NCBI GenBank assembly: GCA_934597165.1 | Contig: CAKTQP010000046.1 | Span: 1-15,562, forward strand | Reading direction: 5' to 3' | Source: an uncultured Oscillospiraceae bacterium | Lineage (GTDB): Bacteria > Bacillota > Clostridia > Oscillospirales > Oscillospiraceae | Length of the DNA: 15,562 nucleotides | In this document: positions 5,802-12,695 of the stretch, piece after piece | Layout of the letters: each line of letters opens with the position of its first letter | Position numbering within the stretch: the stretch's first letter is position 1 | Position numbers and translations under genes: made by a program | The notes under the pieces: model-generated | What the model was told of the DNA's origin: nothing | Databases searched by the model: none | The model's input: only the letters and a program-made list of their open reading frames with translations

Positions 5802-6987
5802 TACCATCCCATTGACCGTCGTAGCCGGCGGCGCAGGCAAGACCTGCGCGGCGCATTTGATGCGCAGCGTGCTGGAGGCGGGATTGGGGAGAGAATACGG
5901 CCTCATCACCACCCGGCACGTCTACCTGAACGGCCAGACTCGGCCGCCCCTGTCCTGGCTCTGCTGGCGGGAGCAGCTGGAGGAGACTCTGGCGGAGATG
6001 GCGCAGACCCACTGTGACGGGGTCATCCTGACCCTGCTGCCGGAAGCCCTGACCAGCGCCATGATGGCCGACTTGAACCCCCAGTGCGTGGTGTTCACCG
6101 GCGGGGTGGGACGGATGAGCGAGCAGGCGCTGCGCCAGTACCTGACCCGGTGGGGCGACCGTTGTATCTGCAATTTGGACGACCCAACCTTGCGTCAGGC
6201 AGTCAAAGCCTGCGGTGGTGTCCGGATGACCTACGCGGAACGGCGTGGGGAGGCGGACCTGAACGCCCGGAACCTGCGGCTGTGCGAGGATCGCATCGAA
6301 TTTGAAGCCCTCACCGACCAGGCCATCTGCCGGATGCGCCTGCCCATCCCCGGTGGGTTCGGCTTGTACAACGCCCTGGCGGCGTTAGCCTGCGGCCTGA
6401 ACGCCGGGTTGACCTTGAACGCCATGGCGGACATTCTGCCCCACACCGGTGGTGTCCCCGGCCGGATGGAGCTGCTGCACCTGCCCGGTGACGTGGGGGT
6501 GCTCATCGACAGCGCTGCCACGCCGGAGCAGGTGGATAACCTGCTGTTGGCGGCCAACGGGTTGGGGGAGAAACGGAAGATTTTGGTGCTGGGTGCGCCC
6601 GGCGACCGGGATCGGAGCCGTCGCCCCTTGCTGGGCGAGGCGGCGTCCCGGGCGGATGTGGTCATCTTGACCGCTGACGACCCTCGCACCGAGCCGGTGG
6701 CGGACATCTGCGCTCAAATTCAGGCGGGGATGCCACGGCCAGCTCAGTTCCAGCCTGACCGCAAGGCGGCCATCACCCAGGCGCTGGGGTTGGCGCGGCC
6801 GGGGGATCTGGTCATCCTCAGCGGTCGGGGGGACAAACAGACCATGCGTACCCAATCCGGCGTGGTGCCTCTCAATGAGCGGGAAATCGTGATGGAATAT
6901 GCTTCCCAGATGGGAAATGAGAAAGAAAAAAGAGAGAAAGGACGCCCAGAGACGTCCGAAGGAGCAAAAGATGAGGTATTTGATTAG
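5776..6987 (+). CDS. N-terminally truncated, degenerate MurE-like Mur ligase family protein
   Basis: This is a 403-residue Mur ligase homologue in the murE/murF slot. The C-terminal half is clearly MurE-like: GGVPGRMELL at residues 225-234, IDSAATPEQVDNLL at 244-257 (family form DYAHTPdsL), GAPGDRDRSRRPL at 273-285, ADDPRTEPVADI at 300-311 (family form DNPRxE) and SGRGDKQT at 349-356 (family form GKGHE). The N-terminal UDP-binding domain, about 90-100 residues, is absent: the P-loop-like AGGAGKT (17-23, family TGTNGKT) begins almost at once. The central stretches that normally carry the catalytic Glu, the DHLDxH motif and the carbamylated Lys read ILTLLPEAL and FTGGVGRMSEQ, without those residues as judged by eye. 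The tail (about 380-403) is charged and low-complexity. GGAGG at 5765-5769 fixes the start. The gene overlaps the PBP by 26 bases and mraY by 17. Normal MurE activity seems unlikely; a pseudoenzyme or altered ligase is inferred. Confidence 0.8.
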   Translation: MTVARSSGNTIPLTVVAGGAGKTCAAHLMRSVLEAGLGREYGLITTRHVYLNGQTRPPLSWLCWREQLEETLAEMAQTHCDGVILTLLPEALTSAMMADLNPQCVVFTGGVGRMSEQALRQYLTRWGDRCICNLDDPTLRQAVKACGGVRMTYAERRGEADLNARNLRLCEDRIEFEALTDQAICRMRLPIPGGFGLYNALAALACGLNAGLTLNAMADILPHTGGVPGRMELLHLPGDVGVLIDSAATPEQVDNLLLAANGLGEKRKILVLGAPGDRDRSRRPLLGEAASRADVVILTADDPRTEPVADICAQIQAGMPRPAQFQPDRKAAITQALGLARPGDLVILSGRGDKQTMRTQSGVVPLNEREIVMEYASQMGNEKEKREKGRPETSEGAKDEVFD

Positions 6988-7948
6988 TTTTCTGGTGGCC
7001 TTCGCCGCCTCCGCCTTGATCGGGAGATTCCTGATCCCCTGGCTGCGTGCCCTGAAGGCGGGACAGTCCATCAAAGAGATCGGCCCAGTCTGGCACATGG
7101 CCAAGCAGGGCACCCCCACCATGGGCGGTATCATGTTCATCGCCGGTATTTTCATCGCCATCCTGGTCACCGGCTGGAAGGACTTTTCCCAGGGACGGTT
7201 CGGCGCCCTGTTTGTCTTCCTGTTCGCCCTGGTCTTTGGCGTCATCGGCTTTTTGGACGACTTTATGAAGGTCAAGTACCACAAGAATGAGGGGCTCACC
7301 GCCTCCCAAAAGTTCCTCCTCCAGCTGGCGGCGGCCATCGTTTTCACCGTCCTCCTGCGCTACACCGGCTACCTGACCCCCGACTTGTATATCCCCTTCT
7401 TCAACGTCAGCTTCCAGCTGCCCTGGGCGGTGTACATGGTCTTCGCGGCCTTTGTCATCGTGGCTACCGTCAACGCGGTGAACCTGACCGACGGCGTGGA
7501 TGGCCTGGCCACCGGTGTCACCCTGCCTGTGGCGTTGTTCTACCTGGTGGTCTCCCTCATGTGGAAGGTCACCGATCTGAGCATCTTCGCCGCTGCCCTG
7601 GTGGGCGGTCTGTGCGCCTTTTTGATCTATAACTTCCACCCGGCCAAGGTCTTCATGGGCGATACCGGCTCCCTCTTCCTGGGCGGCACCGTGTGCGGCC
7701 TGGCCTTTGCCCTGGATATTCCCCTCATCATCGTCCTGGTGGGCATCATCTACCTGCTGGAAACGTTGTCTGACATCATCCAGGTGACCTATTTCAAATT
7801 GACCCACGGCAAGCGCATCTTCCGCATGGCGCCCCTCCATCACCACTTCGAGATGGGCGGCTGGAGCGAGGAGAAGCTCTTTACCGTGTTTACCCTGGTG
7901 ACTCTGGTCTGCTGCGTCCTGGCCTACTTTGGCGTCCTGGGCAAGTGA
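6971..7948 (+). CDS. mraY: Phospho-N-acetylmuramoyl-pentapeptide-transferase MraY
   Basis: MraY is an integral membrane enzyme that joins UDP-MurNAc-pentapeptide to undecaprenyl phosphate to make lipid I. The protein has 325 residues and about ten hydrophobic segments. Diagnostic motifs are TPTMGG at residues 48-53, the DD pair in GFLDDFMKVKYHKNEGL (Asp96-97), NAVNLTDGVDGLA at 168-180, VFMGDTGSLFLGG at 227-239 and the PLHHHFE loop at 288-294. The start at ATG 6971 is set by AAGGAG at 6959-6964 and by the normal family N-terminus. An in-frame ATG at 6899 would add an unusual basic 24-residue extension within the preceding gene. The 17-base overlap with the MurE-like gene implies translational coupling. 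The usual murF upstream and murD downstream neighbours are missing. Confidence 0.98.
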   Translation: MRYLISFLVAFAASALIGRFLIPWLRALKAGQSIKEIGPVWHMAKQGTPTMGGIMFIAGIFIAILVTGWKDFSQGRFGALFVFLFALVFGVIGFLDDFMKVKYHKNEGLTASQKFLLQLAAAIVFTVLLRYTGYLTPDLYIPFFNVSFQLPWAVYMVFAAFVIVATVNAVNLTDGVDGLATGVTLPVALFYLVVSLMWKVTDLSIFAAALVGGLCAFLIYNFHPAKVFMGDTGSLFLGGTVCGLAFALDIPLIIVLVGIIYLLETLSDIIQVTYFKLTHGKRIFRMAPLHHHFEMGGWSEEKLFTVFTLVTLVCCVLAYFGVLGK

Positions 7949-7993
7949 GCGGGACCGGTCACCCATCCTGACTAGGAAAGAAGGCGCATCCAA

Positions 7994-9244
7994 ATGGCAA
8001 GAAAATCCTTCCGGGACTTGACCCGGGCACAGCAGCTGGCACGGGGCCCCATCGACTTGCCCTTCTTGATGCTCACCCTGCTGCTGTTGGCCATCGGCCT
8101 GCTCATGCTCCTCTCCGCCTCCTCCTACGCAGCCCTGTACGACCCGGCTGCTGGGTATCAGGTGGAGGATGGTGTGGTGCAGATGGGGGATGCCCTGTAC
8201 TACTTCAAGCATCAGCTCCTCTATGCCGTCTTAGGCGTAGTCTTCCTCTGGCTGGTGTCCCGGCTGGACTACCAACGCTGGCGTGGCTGGGCGGTGCCCA
8301 TCCTGTGTGTGGCGGTGGTGCTGTTGGTTTTGGTGCTCACCCCGTTGGGCGTCAATGTCAACGGCGCGACCCGCTGGCTCAAGCTGTTATTATTTGTAGG
8401 CCCCACCTATCAGCCCTCTGAGATCGCCAAACTGGGGGTCGTCCTGGTCTTCGCCGCCGGTATGGCCAAGCGGAGGAACCAGGAACCGCGGCTCCGTCGG
8501 AAGGATCCCATGTGGAAAAATCAGCTGCGCAGCTTCCTCTACTGGAGCGACCTGGGGGAATTGATCCCCTACGTTGCCGTGCTGGGTGTCATCGCCCTGC
8601 TCATGCTGAAGGAGCCCCATATGTCCGGCACCATCCTGGTGCTGGCTGCCGCCGCTGCCATCCTGTTCACCGCTGGCATCAAGCTGGGCTGGTTCGCTCT
8701 GGGTGGCGGATTGATGGCCTTTGTCATGGCTATCATCGTCTTCGTGGGCGGTTACAACAGCGACCGTATCAAGACTTGGCAGAACCCCTGGTGGGATCCG
8801 GGCGATAAGGGCTATCAGATCGTCCAGTCCCTCTATGCCGTGGCCTCCGGTGGCCTTACCGGTCTGGGCTTCGGCCAGAGCCGGCAGAAATACCTGTACT
8901 TACCGGAAGAGCAGAACGACTTCATCTTCGCCATCATCTGCGAGGAGCTGGGGTTCATCGGTGCGGCGCTCATCATCATCCTCTTCGCCCTGCTCATCAT
9001 CCGGGGCTATTGGCTGGCGCTCCACGCCAGAGACCGGTTCGGCTCCCTGCTCATCGTGGGCATCACCACCCTGCTGGCCGTCCAGGTCTTCCTGAACATG
9101 GCCGTGGTGCTCAACGTCATCCCGGCCACCGGCATCTCGCTGCCCTTCTTCAGCTACGGCGGCACTGCCTTGCTCATCCAGCTGGCAGAGATCGGGATCA
9201 TCCTATCGGTATCCCGGCAGATACCCGCACCGAAGAAGGGGTAA
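7994..9244 (+). CDS. ftsW: SEDS-family lipid II polymerase FtsW
   Basis: FtsW is the septal glycosyltransferase of the SEDS family. It polymerises lipid II and works with the class B PBP encoded upstream. The 416-residue protein has about ten membrane segments and the family motifs: YQPSEIAKL at residues 139-147, SDRIKTWQNPW at 256-266, GYQIVQSLYAVASGGLTGLG at 273-292, EEQNDFIFAIICEELG at 305-320 and ATGISLPFFSYGGTAL at 378-393. Asp309 in NDFIF matches the SEDS catalytic aspartate. It could be RodA or SpoVE instead, which share these motifs, but the location between mraY and murG supports the division paralogue or its SpoVE equivalent. AGGAAAGAAGG at 7974-7984 is the ribosome site. The gap from mraY is 45 bases with no terminator. 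Confidence 0.93.
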   Translation: MARKSFRDLTRAQQLARGPIDLPFLMLTLLLLAIGLLMLLSASSYAALYDPAAGYQVEDGVVQMGDALYYFKHQLLYAVLGVVFLWLVSRLDYQRWRGWAVPILCVAVVLLVLVLTPLGVNVNGATRWLKLLLFVGPTYQPSEIAKLGVVLVFAAGMAKRRNQEPRLRRKDPMWKNQLRSFLYWSDLGELIPYVAVLGVIALLMLKEPHMSGTILVLAAAAAILFTAGIKLGWFALGGGLMAFVMAIIVFVGGYNSDRIKTWQNPWWDPGDKGYQIVQSLYAVASGGLTGLGFGQSRQKYLYLPEEQNDFIFAIICEELGFIGAALIIILFALLIIRGYWLALHARDRFGSLLIVGITTLLAVQVFLNMAVVLNVIPATGISLPFFSYGGTALLIQLAEIGIILSVSRQIPAPKKG

Positions 9245-9286
9245 GCGGGGGAGAAAAAGAGACAAATCAGAACGAGGTGTTTTCCC

Positions 9287-10414
9287 ATGAAAATCCTGTT
9301 TACCTGCGGCGGCACCGCCGGACACATCAACCCAGCTGTGGCGCTGGCCGGTATGTTCCGGGAGCGGAACCACGCTGACATCCTCTTTGTGGGCGCAGAC
9401 GGCGGCATGGAACGGCAGCTGGTGCCCAGAGAGGGCTATCCCATCCGCACCGTCACCATCACCAGCTTCCTGCGGAAGCTCAACGGGGCGGGCATCAAGC
9501 ATAACATAAAGACCCTGCGCAACCTGAGCCGCTCCAAGCGCCAGGCCAAGGACATTTTGGATCAGTTCCAGCCTGACCTGGTGGTGGGCACCGGCGGCTA
9601 CGCCTCCTTCCCCGTGGTGCGGGAGGCGGCACGGCGGGGCATCCCCACCGCTGTCCATGAGTCCAACGCCCAGCCTGGCCTGACCACCAAGATGCTGTCC
9701 AAATACGTGGACATCGTCATGGTGGGCTTTGAGGAGAGCCGGAAGCACTATCCCCACCCGGAACGGGTGGTGGTCACCGGCACCCCCGTCCGCGGCGACT
9801 TCTTCCTCCAGACCAAAGCGGAAGCCCGTCAGAAGATGGGGTTCACCGACGACAAGCCGGTGGTGGTCACCAGCTGGGGTTCCCTGGGCGCGCTGGTCAT
9901 GAACCAGCACATGGTGGATTTCGTGGCGCGGGAGTGCCGGGAGGGACAACCCTTCCATCACATCTACGGTGTGGGGCAGCGCTATCACAGCCGGGTGCTG
10001 GAGGCGCTGAAAGAGCGAGGCATCGACCTGGCGGATTACCCCGACGTGGACGTGCGGGAGTACATCTATGATATGCCCGTGGTCATGGACGGGGCGGACG
10101 TGATGCTCAGCCGAGCAGGCGCTTCCACCATCTCCGAGATCACCGCCATCGCCTGCCCCAGCATCCTGGTCCCGTCCCCCAACGTGACGGCCAACCATCA
10201 GGAGAAGAACGCCCGCGTTCTCTCCGACCGTGGGGCGGCGGTGCTCATGCTGGAACCGGACTGCACCGGCGACAAGCTCTATGAGCAGGTTCAGGCCATG
10301 CTGGCCAATCGGAACGGCAGAACTAAGATGAGCCAGGAGCTGAGAGCCATGGCTCACGTGGATGCCAACGAGCGCATCTATGAGACCCTCTGTGGTCTGA
10401 TGAAAAAGGCGTAA
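9287..10414 (+). CDS. murG: UDP-GlcNAc:lipid I N-acetylglucosaminyltransferase MurG
   Basis: MurG is a GT-B glycosyltransferase on the inner face of the membrane that adds GlcNAc to lipid I to form lipid II. The 375-residue protein has the N-terminal glycine loop GGTAGHINPA at residues 8-17, the second loop GTGGYASFP at 101-109, HESNAQPG at 124-131, TGTPVRGDF at 164-172, the C-domain loop SWGSLGA at 196-202 and the UDP-GlcNAc-binding RAGASTISEI at 276-285, followed by PSPNVTANHQEKNA. The third loop has Trp where many MurG proteins have Gly (GGSxGA), and the first has Ala in place of the second Gly pair. I take both as lineage variants. GAGGTG at 9274-9279 supports the ATG. It lies 42 bases after ftsW and 69 before murA. 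Confidence 0.97.
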   Translation: MKILFTCGGTAGHINPAVALAGMFRERNHADILFVGADGGMERQLVPREGYPIRTVTITSFLRKLNGAGIKHNIKTLRNLSRSKRQAKDILDQFQPDLVVGTGGYASFPVVREAARRGIPTAVHESNAQPGLTTKMLSKYVDIVMVGFEESRKHYPHPERVVVTGTPVRGDFFLQTKAEARQKMGFTDDKPVVVTSWGSLGALVMNQHMVDFVARECREGQPFHHIYGVGQRYHSRVLEALKERGIDLADYPDVDVREYIYDMPVVMDGADVMLSRAGASTISEITAIACPSILVPSPNVTANHQEKNARVLSDRGAAVLMLEPDCTGDKLYEQVQAMLANRNGRTKMSQELRAMAHVDANERIYETLCGLMKKA

Positions 10415-10483
10415 CTTTCACACAACGTCCCCTTCCTTCGCATAGGATGGCCTGTGAATCCAGACGAAGCGGAGGAATGGAAC

Positions 10484-11737
10484 GTGAGTGCTTATCTCAT
10501 TCAAGGCGGCACCCCTCTTTCCGGAGCGGTGGCCGTCCAGGGCGCGAAAAATAGCGTCCTCCCCATTCTGGCGGCCACCATCCTGACCGGTGCCGTCAGT
10601 GTCCTACATAACTGCCCCCAACTGACCGATGTAGACGCTTCCGTGGCCATCCTGCGCCACCTGGGCTGCGTGGTCGAGCAGGACGGGGAGACCATCACGG
10701 TGGATTCCAGCACCATGCACCGCTGGGACATACCCGACCAGCTCATGCGGGAGATGCGCTCTTCCGTGGTGTTCCTGGGGGCTATCCTGGGACGGATGGG
10801 GCAGGCAGAACTGTCCATGCCCGGCGGCTGTGAGCTGGGTCCTAGACCCATCGACCTGCACTTGGCGGCACTGACCGCCATGGGCGGACAGGTGGAGTGT
10901 CAGGGTGGCAATCTTCACTGCCGGTGCCACCACCTTCAGGGACGGGAGATCGTCCTGTCCATCCCCAGTGTAGGAGCCACGGAAAACGCCATGCTGGCGG
11001 CCTGCTGTGCCGACGGGGTGACGGTGATCTCCAACGCGGCGAGAGAGCCGGAGATCGTGGACTTGGCGGCGTTCTTGTGCAGCGCCGGAGCGGACGTCTC
11101 CGGGGCAGGCAGTTCCACCGTGGTCATCCGAGGGAAGCGTCCCTTACACGACACAGAACACACCATCATCGCCGACCGCATCGTGGCGGCCACCTACCTG
11201 TCTGCCGTGGCGGCAGCCGGTGGGGAAGTGACCTTGACCGGGGTAGACCGGCGGGCGCTGCTGCCGGTGCTGGAGGTGTACCGGATGGCGGGATGTGAGG
11301 TGCATACCCGGCCGGACAGTATCACCATGACCTGTCCGCGACGGCTGAAGGCTGTCCGTCCTGTGCGCACGGCCCCTTATCCGGGCTTTCCCACCGACGC
11401 TCAACCGCCGGTGCTGGCAGCGCTGTGCCGGGCACAGGGGACCAGTGTGTTCGTAGAGACCATTTTTGAAAATCGCTTCCGTCACTGCGGCGAGCTGCTG
11501 CGGATGGGAGCGGATGTGCGGGTGGAAGGCCGGGTGGCAGTGGTCACCGGGGTCTCCCAGCTGAAAGGAGCGCCCGTCCATGCCCCAGACCTGCGGGGAG
11601 GCGCCGCCTTGGTGGTGGCCGCCCTGGGTGCAGAAGGGGAGAGCGTGGTCACCGGTCTGCGTCATATGGACCGGGGTTACGCCGATCTGGCCGGGGATCT
11701 GACCTGTTTGGGGGCTCATTTGCAACGGATCCCGTAA
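10484..11737 (+). CDS. murA: UDP-N-acetylglucosamine 1-carboxyvinyltransferase MurA
   Basis: MurA transfers enolpyruvate from PEP to UDP-GlcNAc, the committed cytoplasmic step of peptidoglycan synthesis. From GTG 10484 it has 417 residues, the normal length. Key residues fall at the classical positions: Lys22 and Asn23 in GAKNSVLPILA, the PEP-reactive and fosfomycin-target Cys116 in PGGCELGPRPIDLH, Arg392-like residues in the C-terminal TGLRHMDRGYADL, and Asp305 in GFPTDAQ. ETIFENRF at 325-332 is also present. The GTG start is chosen because GGAGG at 10471-10475 is eight bases upstream. An in-frame GTG at 10454 would give a non-family N-terminus and include the ribosome site. Many Firmicutes have two MurA copies; this one is embedded in the division cluster between murG and ftsQ. 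Confidence 0.96.
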   Translation: MSAYLIQGGTPLSGAVAVQGAKNSVLPILAATILTGAVSVLHNCPQLTDVDASVAILRHLGCVVEQDGETITVDSSTMHRWDIPDQLMREMRSSVVFLGAILGRMGQAELSMPGGCELGPRPIDLHLAALTAMGGQVECQGGNLHCRCHHLQGREIVLSIPSVGATENAMLAACCADGVTVISNAAREPEIVDLAAFLCSAGADVSGAGSSTVVIRGKRPLHDTEHTIIADRIVAATYLSAVAAAGGEVTLTGVDRRALLPVLEVYRMAGCEVHTRPDSITMTCPRRLKAVRPVRTAPYPGFPTDAQPPVLAALCRAQGTSVFVETIFENRFRHCGELLRMGADVRVEGRVAVVTGVSQLKGAPVHAPDLRGGAALVVAALGAEGESVVTGLRHMDRGYADLAGDLTCLGAHLQRIP

Positions 11738-11766
11738 AAACCATAGAAATAGATAGGAGGGATAGG

Positions 11767-12552
11767 ATGGCAAGACCACGCAAGCGCAGAAGGCGGCGCG
11801 GCCGAGGCGGCGGACGCTTTCTGAGCCTGTATTTGGTGCTGGCAGTGGTGGTGATCGCCGTGGTGATCGTCTTCGGCTGTATTGTCTTCTTCAAAGTGAA
11901 CCAGTTCGAAGTGGAGGGCAACCAACGGTACTCCACCGAGGAGATCGCCAAAGCGTCCGGGGTGAACATCGGGGATAACCTGTTCTTGGTGAACAAGACC
12001 GAGACCGCCCGGAAGCTGCTGGATGAGCTGGCCTATGTGCGCTCGGTGAACATCAAGCGCAAACTGCCGGACACCCTGGTGATCACGGTGGCCGAGACGG
12101 ACGCTGCCGCCGCCATCCAATCCGGAAAGGAATGGTGGCTGGTCAACGAGGAAGGCAAGGTGCTGGACACCACCAAAAAACCCAAGGAATTTATCCAGGT
12201 CACCGGTCTGGAGCTGGTGTCCCCAGAGGTGGGACAGAGTATGTCGGTGAAGAGCGAGGCGGAGTCCATGCGGGACAGTCTCCTCCGGCTGCTCAAGGCC
12301 ATGAAGGGCCGGGAACTGCTGGCAGATGTGCGCAGCGTGGACTGCACGGACAGCAAGCAGCTGGTGATGGATTATCGGGGGCAGCTGACGGTGAAAATAC
12401 TGGCAGATGCCGACTTTGACTACCAGGTGAAGATGCTGGAAGCCGTGCTGGAGAAGTATGTGGACGTCAACTGGAGCAAGGATGAGAAGGGGACGTTGGA
12501 TATGACCTACGCTGACGGACACCCGCACCTGACGAAAAGCAAAAAATCCTGA
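11767..12552 (+). CDS. ftsQ: FtsQ/DivIB-type cell division protein with POTRA domain
   Basis: This is a bitopic membrane protein that links FtsL and FtsB-type partners in the divisome. Its 261 residues show an extremely basic cytoplasmic start (MARPRKRRRRRGRGGGR), one transmembrane helix at about 18-42, and a POTRA domain at about 44-111 (VNQFEVEGNQRYSTEEI, GDNLFLVNKTETARKLL, VRSVNIKRKLPDTLVITVAE). A less conserved beta-rich extracellular domain follows, beginning with the typical WWLVNEEGKVLD segment. Sequence and position just before ftsZ support FtsQ/DivIB. AGGAGG at 11755-11760 sets the ATG. It is the last gene of the main operon. No convincing intrinsic terminator follows, so some readthrough into ftsZ is likely. 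Confidence 0.92.
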   Translation: MARPRKRRRRRGRGGGRFLSLYLVLAVVVIAVVIVFGCIVFFKVNQFEVEGNQRYSTEEIAKASGVNIGDNLFLVNKTETARKLLDELAYVRSVNIKRKLPDTLVITVAETDAAAAIQSGKEWWLVNEEGKVLDTTKKPKEFIQVTGLELVSPEVGQSMSVKSEAESMRDSLLRLLKAMKGRELLADVRSVDCTDSKQLVMDYRGQLTVKILADADFDYQVKMLEAVLEKYVDVNWSKDEKGTLDMTYADGHPHLTKSKKS

Positions 12553-12578
12553 CAGCAGAACGGAAAAGTGGGAAAAAA

Positions 12579-12615
12579 GGAACAGGAAATATTCCGGAAC
12601 CTATTGACCTGTTCC
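12579..12615. promoter_or_regulatory. Inverted repeat overlapping the ftsZ -35 element
   Basis: GGAACAGG (12579-12586) and CCTGTTCC (12608-12615) are a perfect 8-base inverted repeat with a 21-base spacer. The right arm shares two bases with the -35 hexamer. Between the arms lie further palindromes, GGAAATATTCC and TTCCGGAA, so GGAAC half-sites recur several times. This could be a protein operator controlling ftsZ, or a weak hairpin after ftsQ. No T-run follows. Confidence 0.5.
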
Positions 12616-12632
12616 CTGTTTCAGTTTACAAT
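12604..12632 (+). promoter_or_regulatory. Strong SigA-type promoter of ftsZ
   Basis: TTGACC (12604-12609), a 17-base spacer, and TACAAT (12627-12632) closely match the housekeeping consensus. The expected start is near 12639, leaving a leader of about 57 bases. That leader contains a small hairpin, CTTCG-TATG-CGAAG (12661-12674), just ahead of the AGGGGG ribosome site (12682-12687). Confidence 0.8.
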
Positions 12633-12695
12633 AATAAGGTACATTCATTTTGAGTGATTGCTTCGTATGCGAAGAAAATATAGGGGGAAACAAAT

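Noticed and set aside
4422..5912. Long minus-strand open frame (496 codons) opposite the PBP gene
   Set aside because: It runs opposite a gene with full PBP motifs, has low-complexity Gly/Val/Asp/His-rich composition, no family motifs and no ribosome site. It is an artefact of the GC-rich codon use of the true gene.
6899..6970. In-frame extension of mraY to ATG 6899
   Set aside because: It adds a strongly basic segment not typical of MraY, whereas ATG 6971 has AAGGAG six bases upstream and the usual N-terminus.
7951..7964. GGGACCGGTCACCC near-palindrome between mraY and ftsW
   Set aside because: Too short for a terminator, no T-run, and such GC-rich palindromes are expected by chance at this base composition.
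6872..8212. Minus-strand open frame opposite mraY and the start of ftsW
   Set aside because: Gln/Gly/Asp/His-rich shadow of two membrane protein genes, with no motif or ribosome site.
9203..10357. Minus-strand open frame opposite murG
   Set aside because: Covers a complete MurG with all motifs. The antisense product is low-complexity and unsupported.
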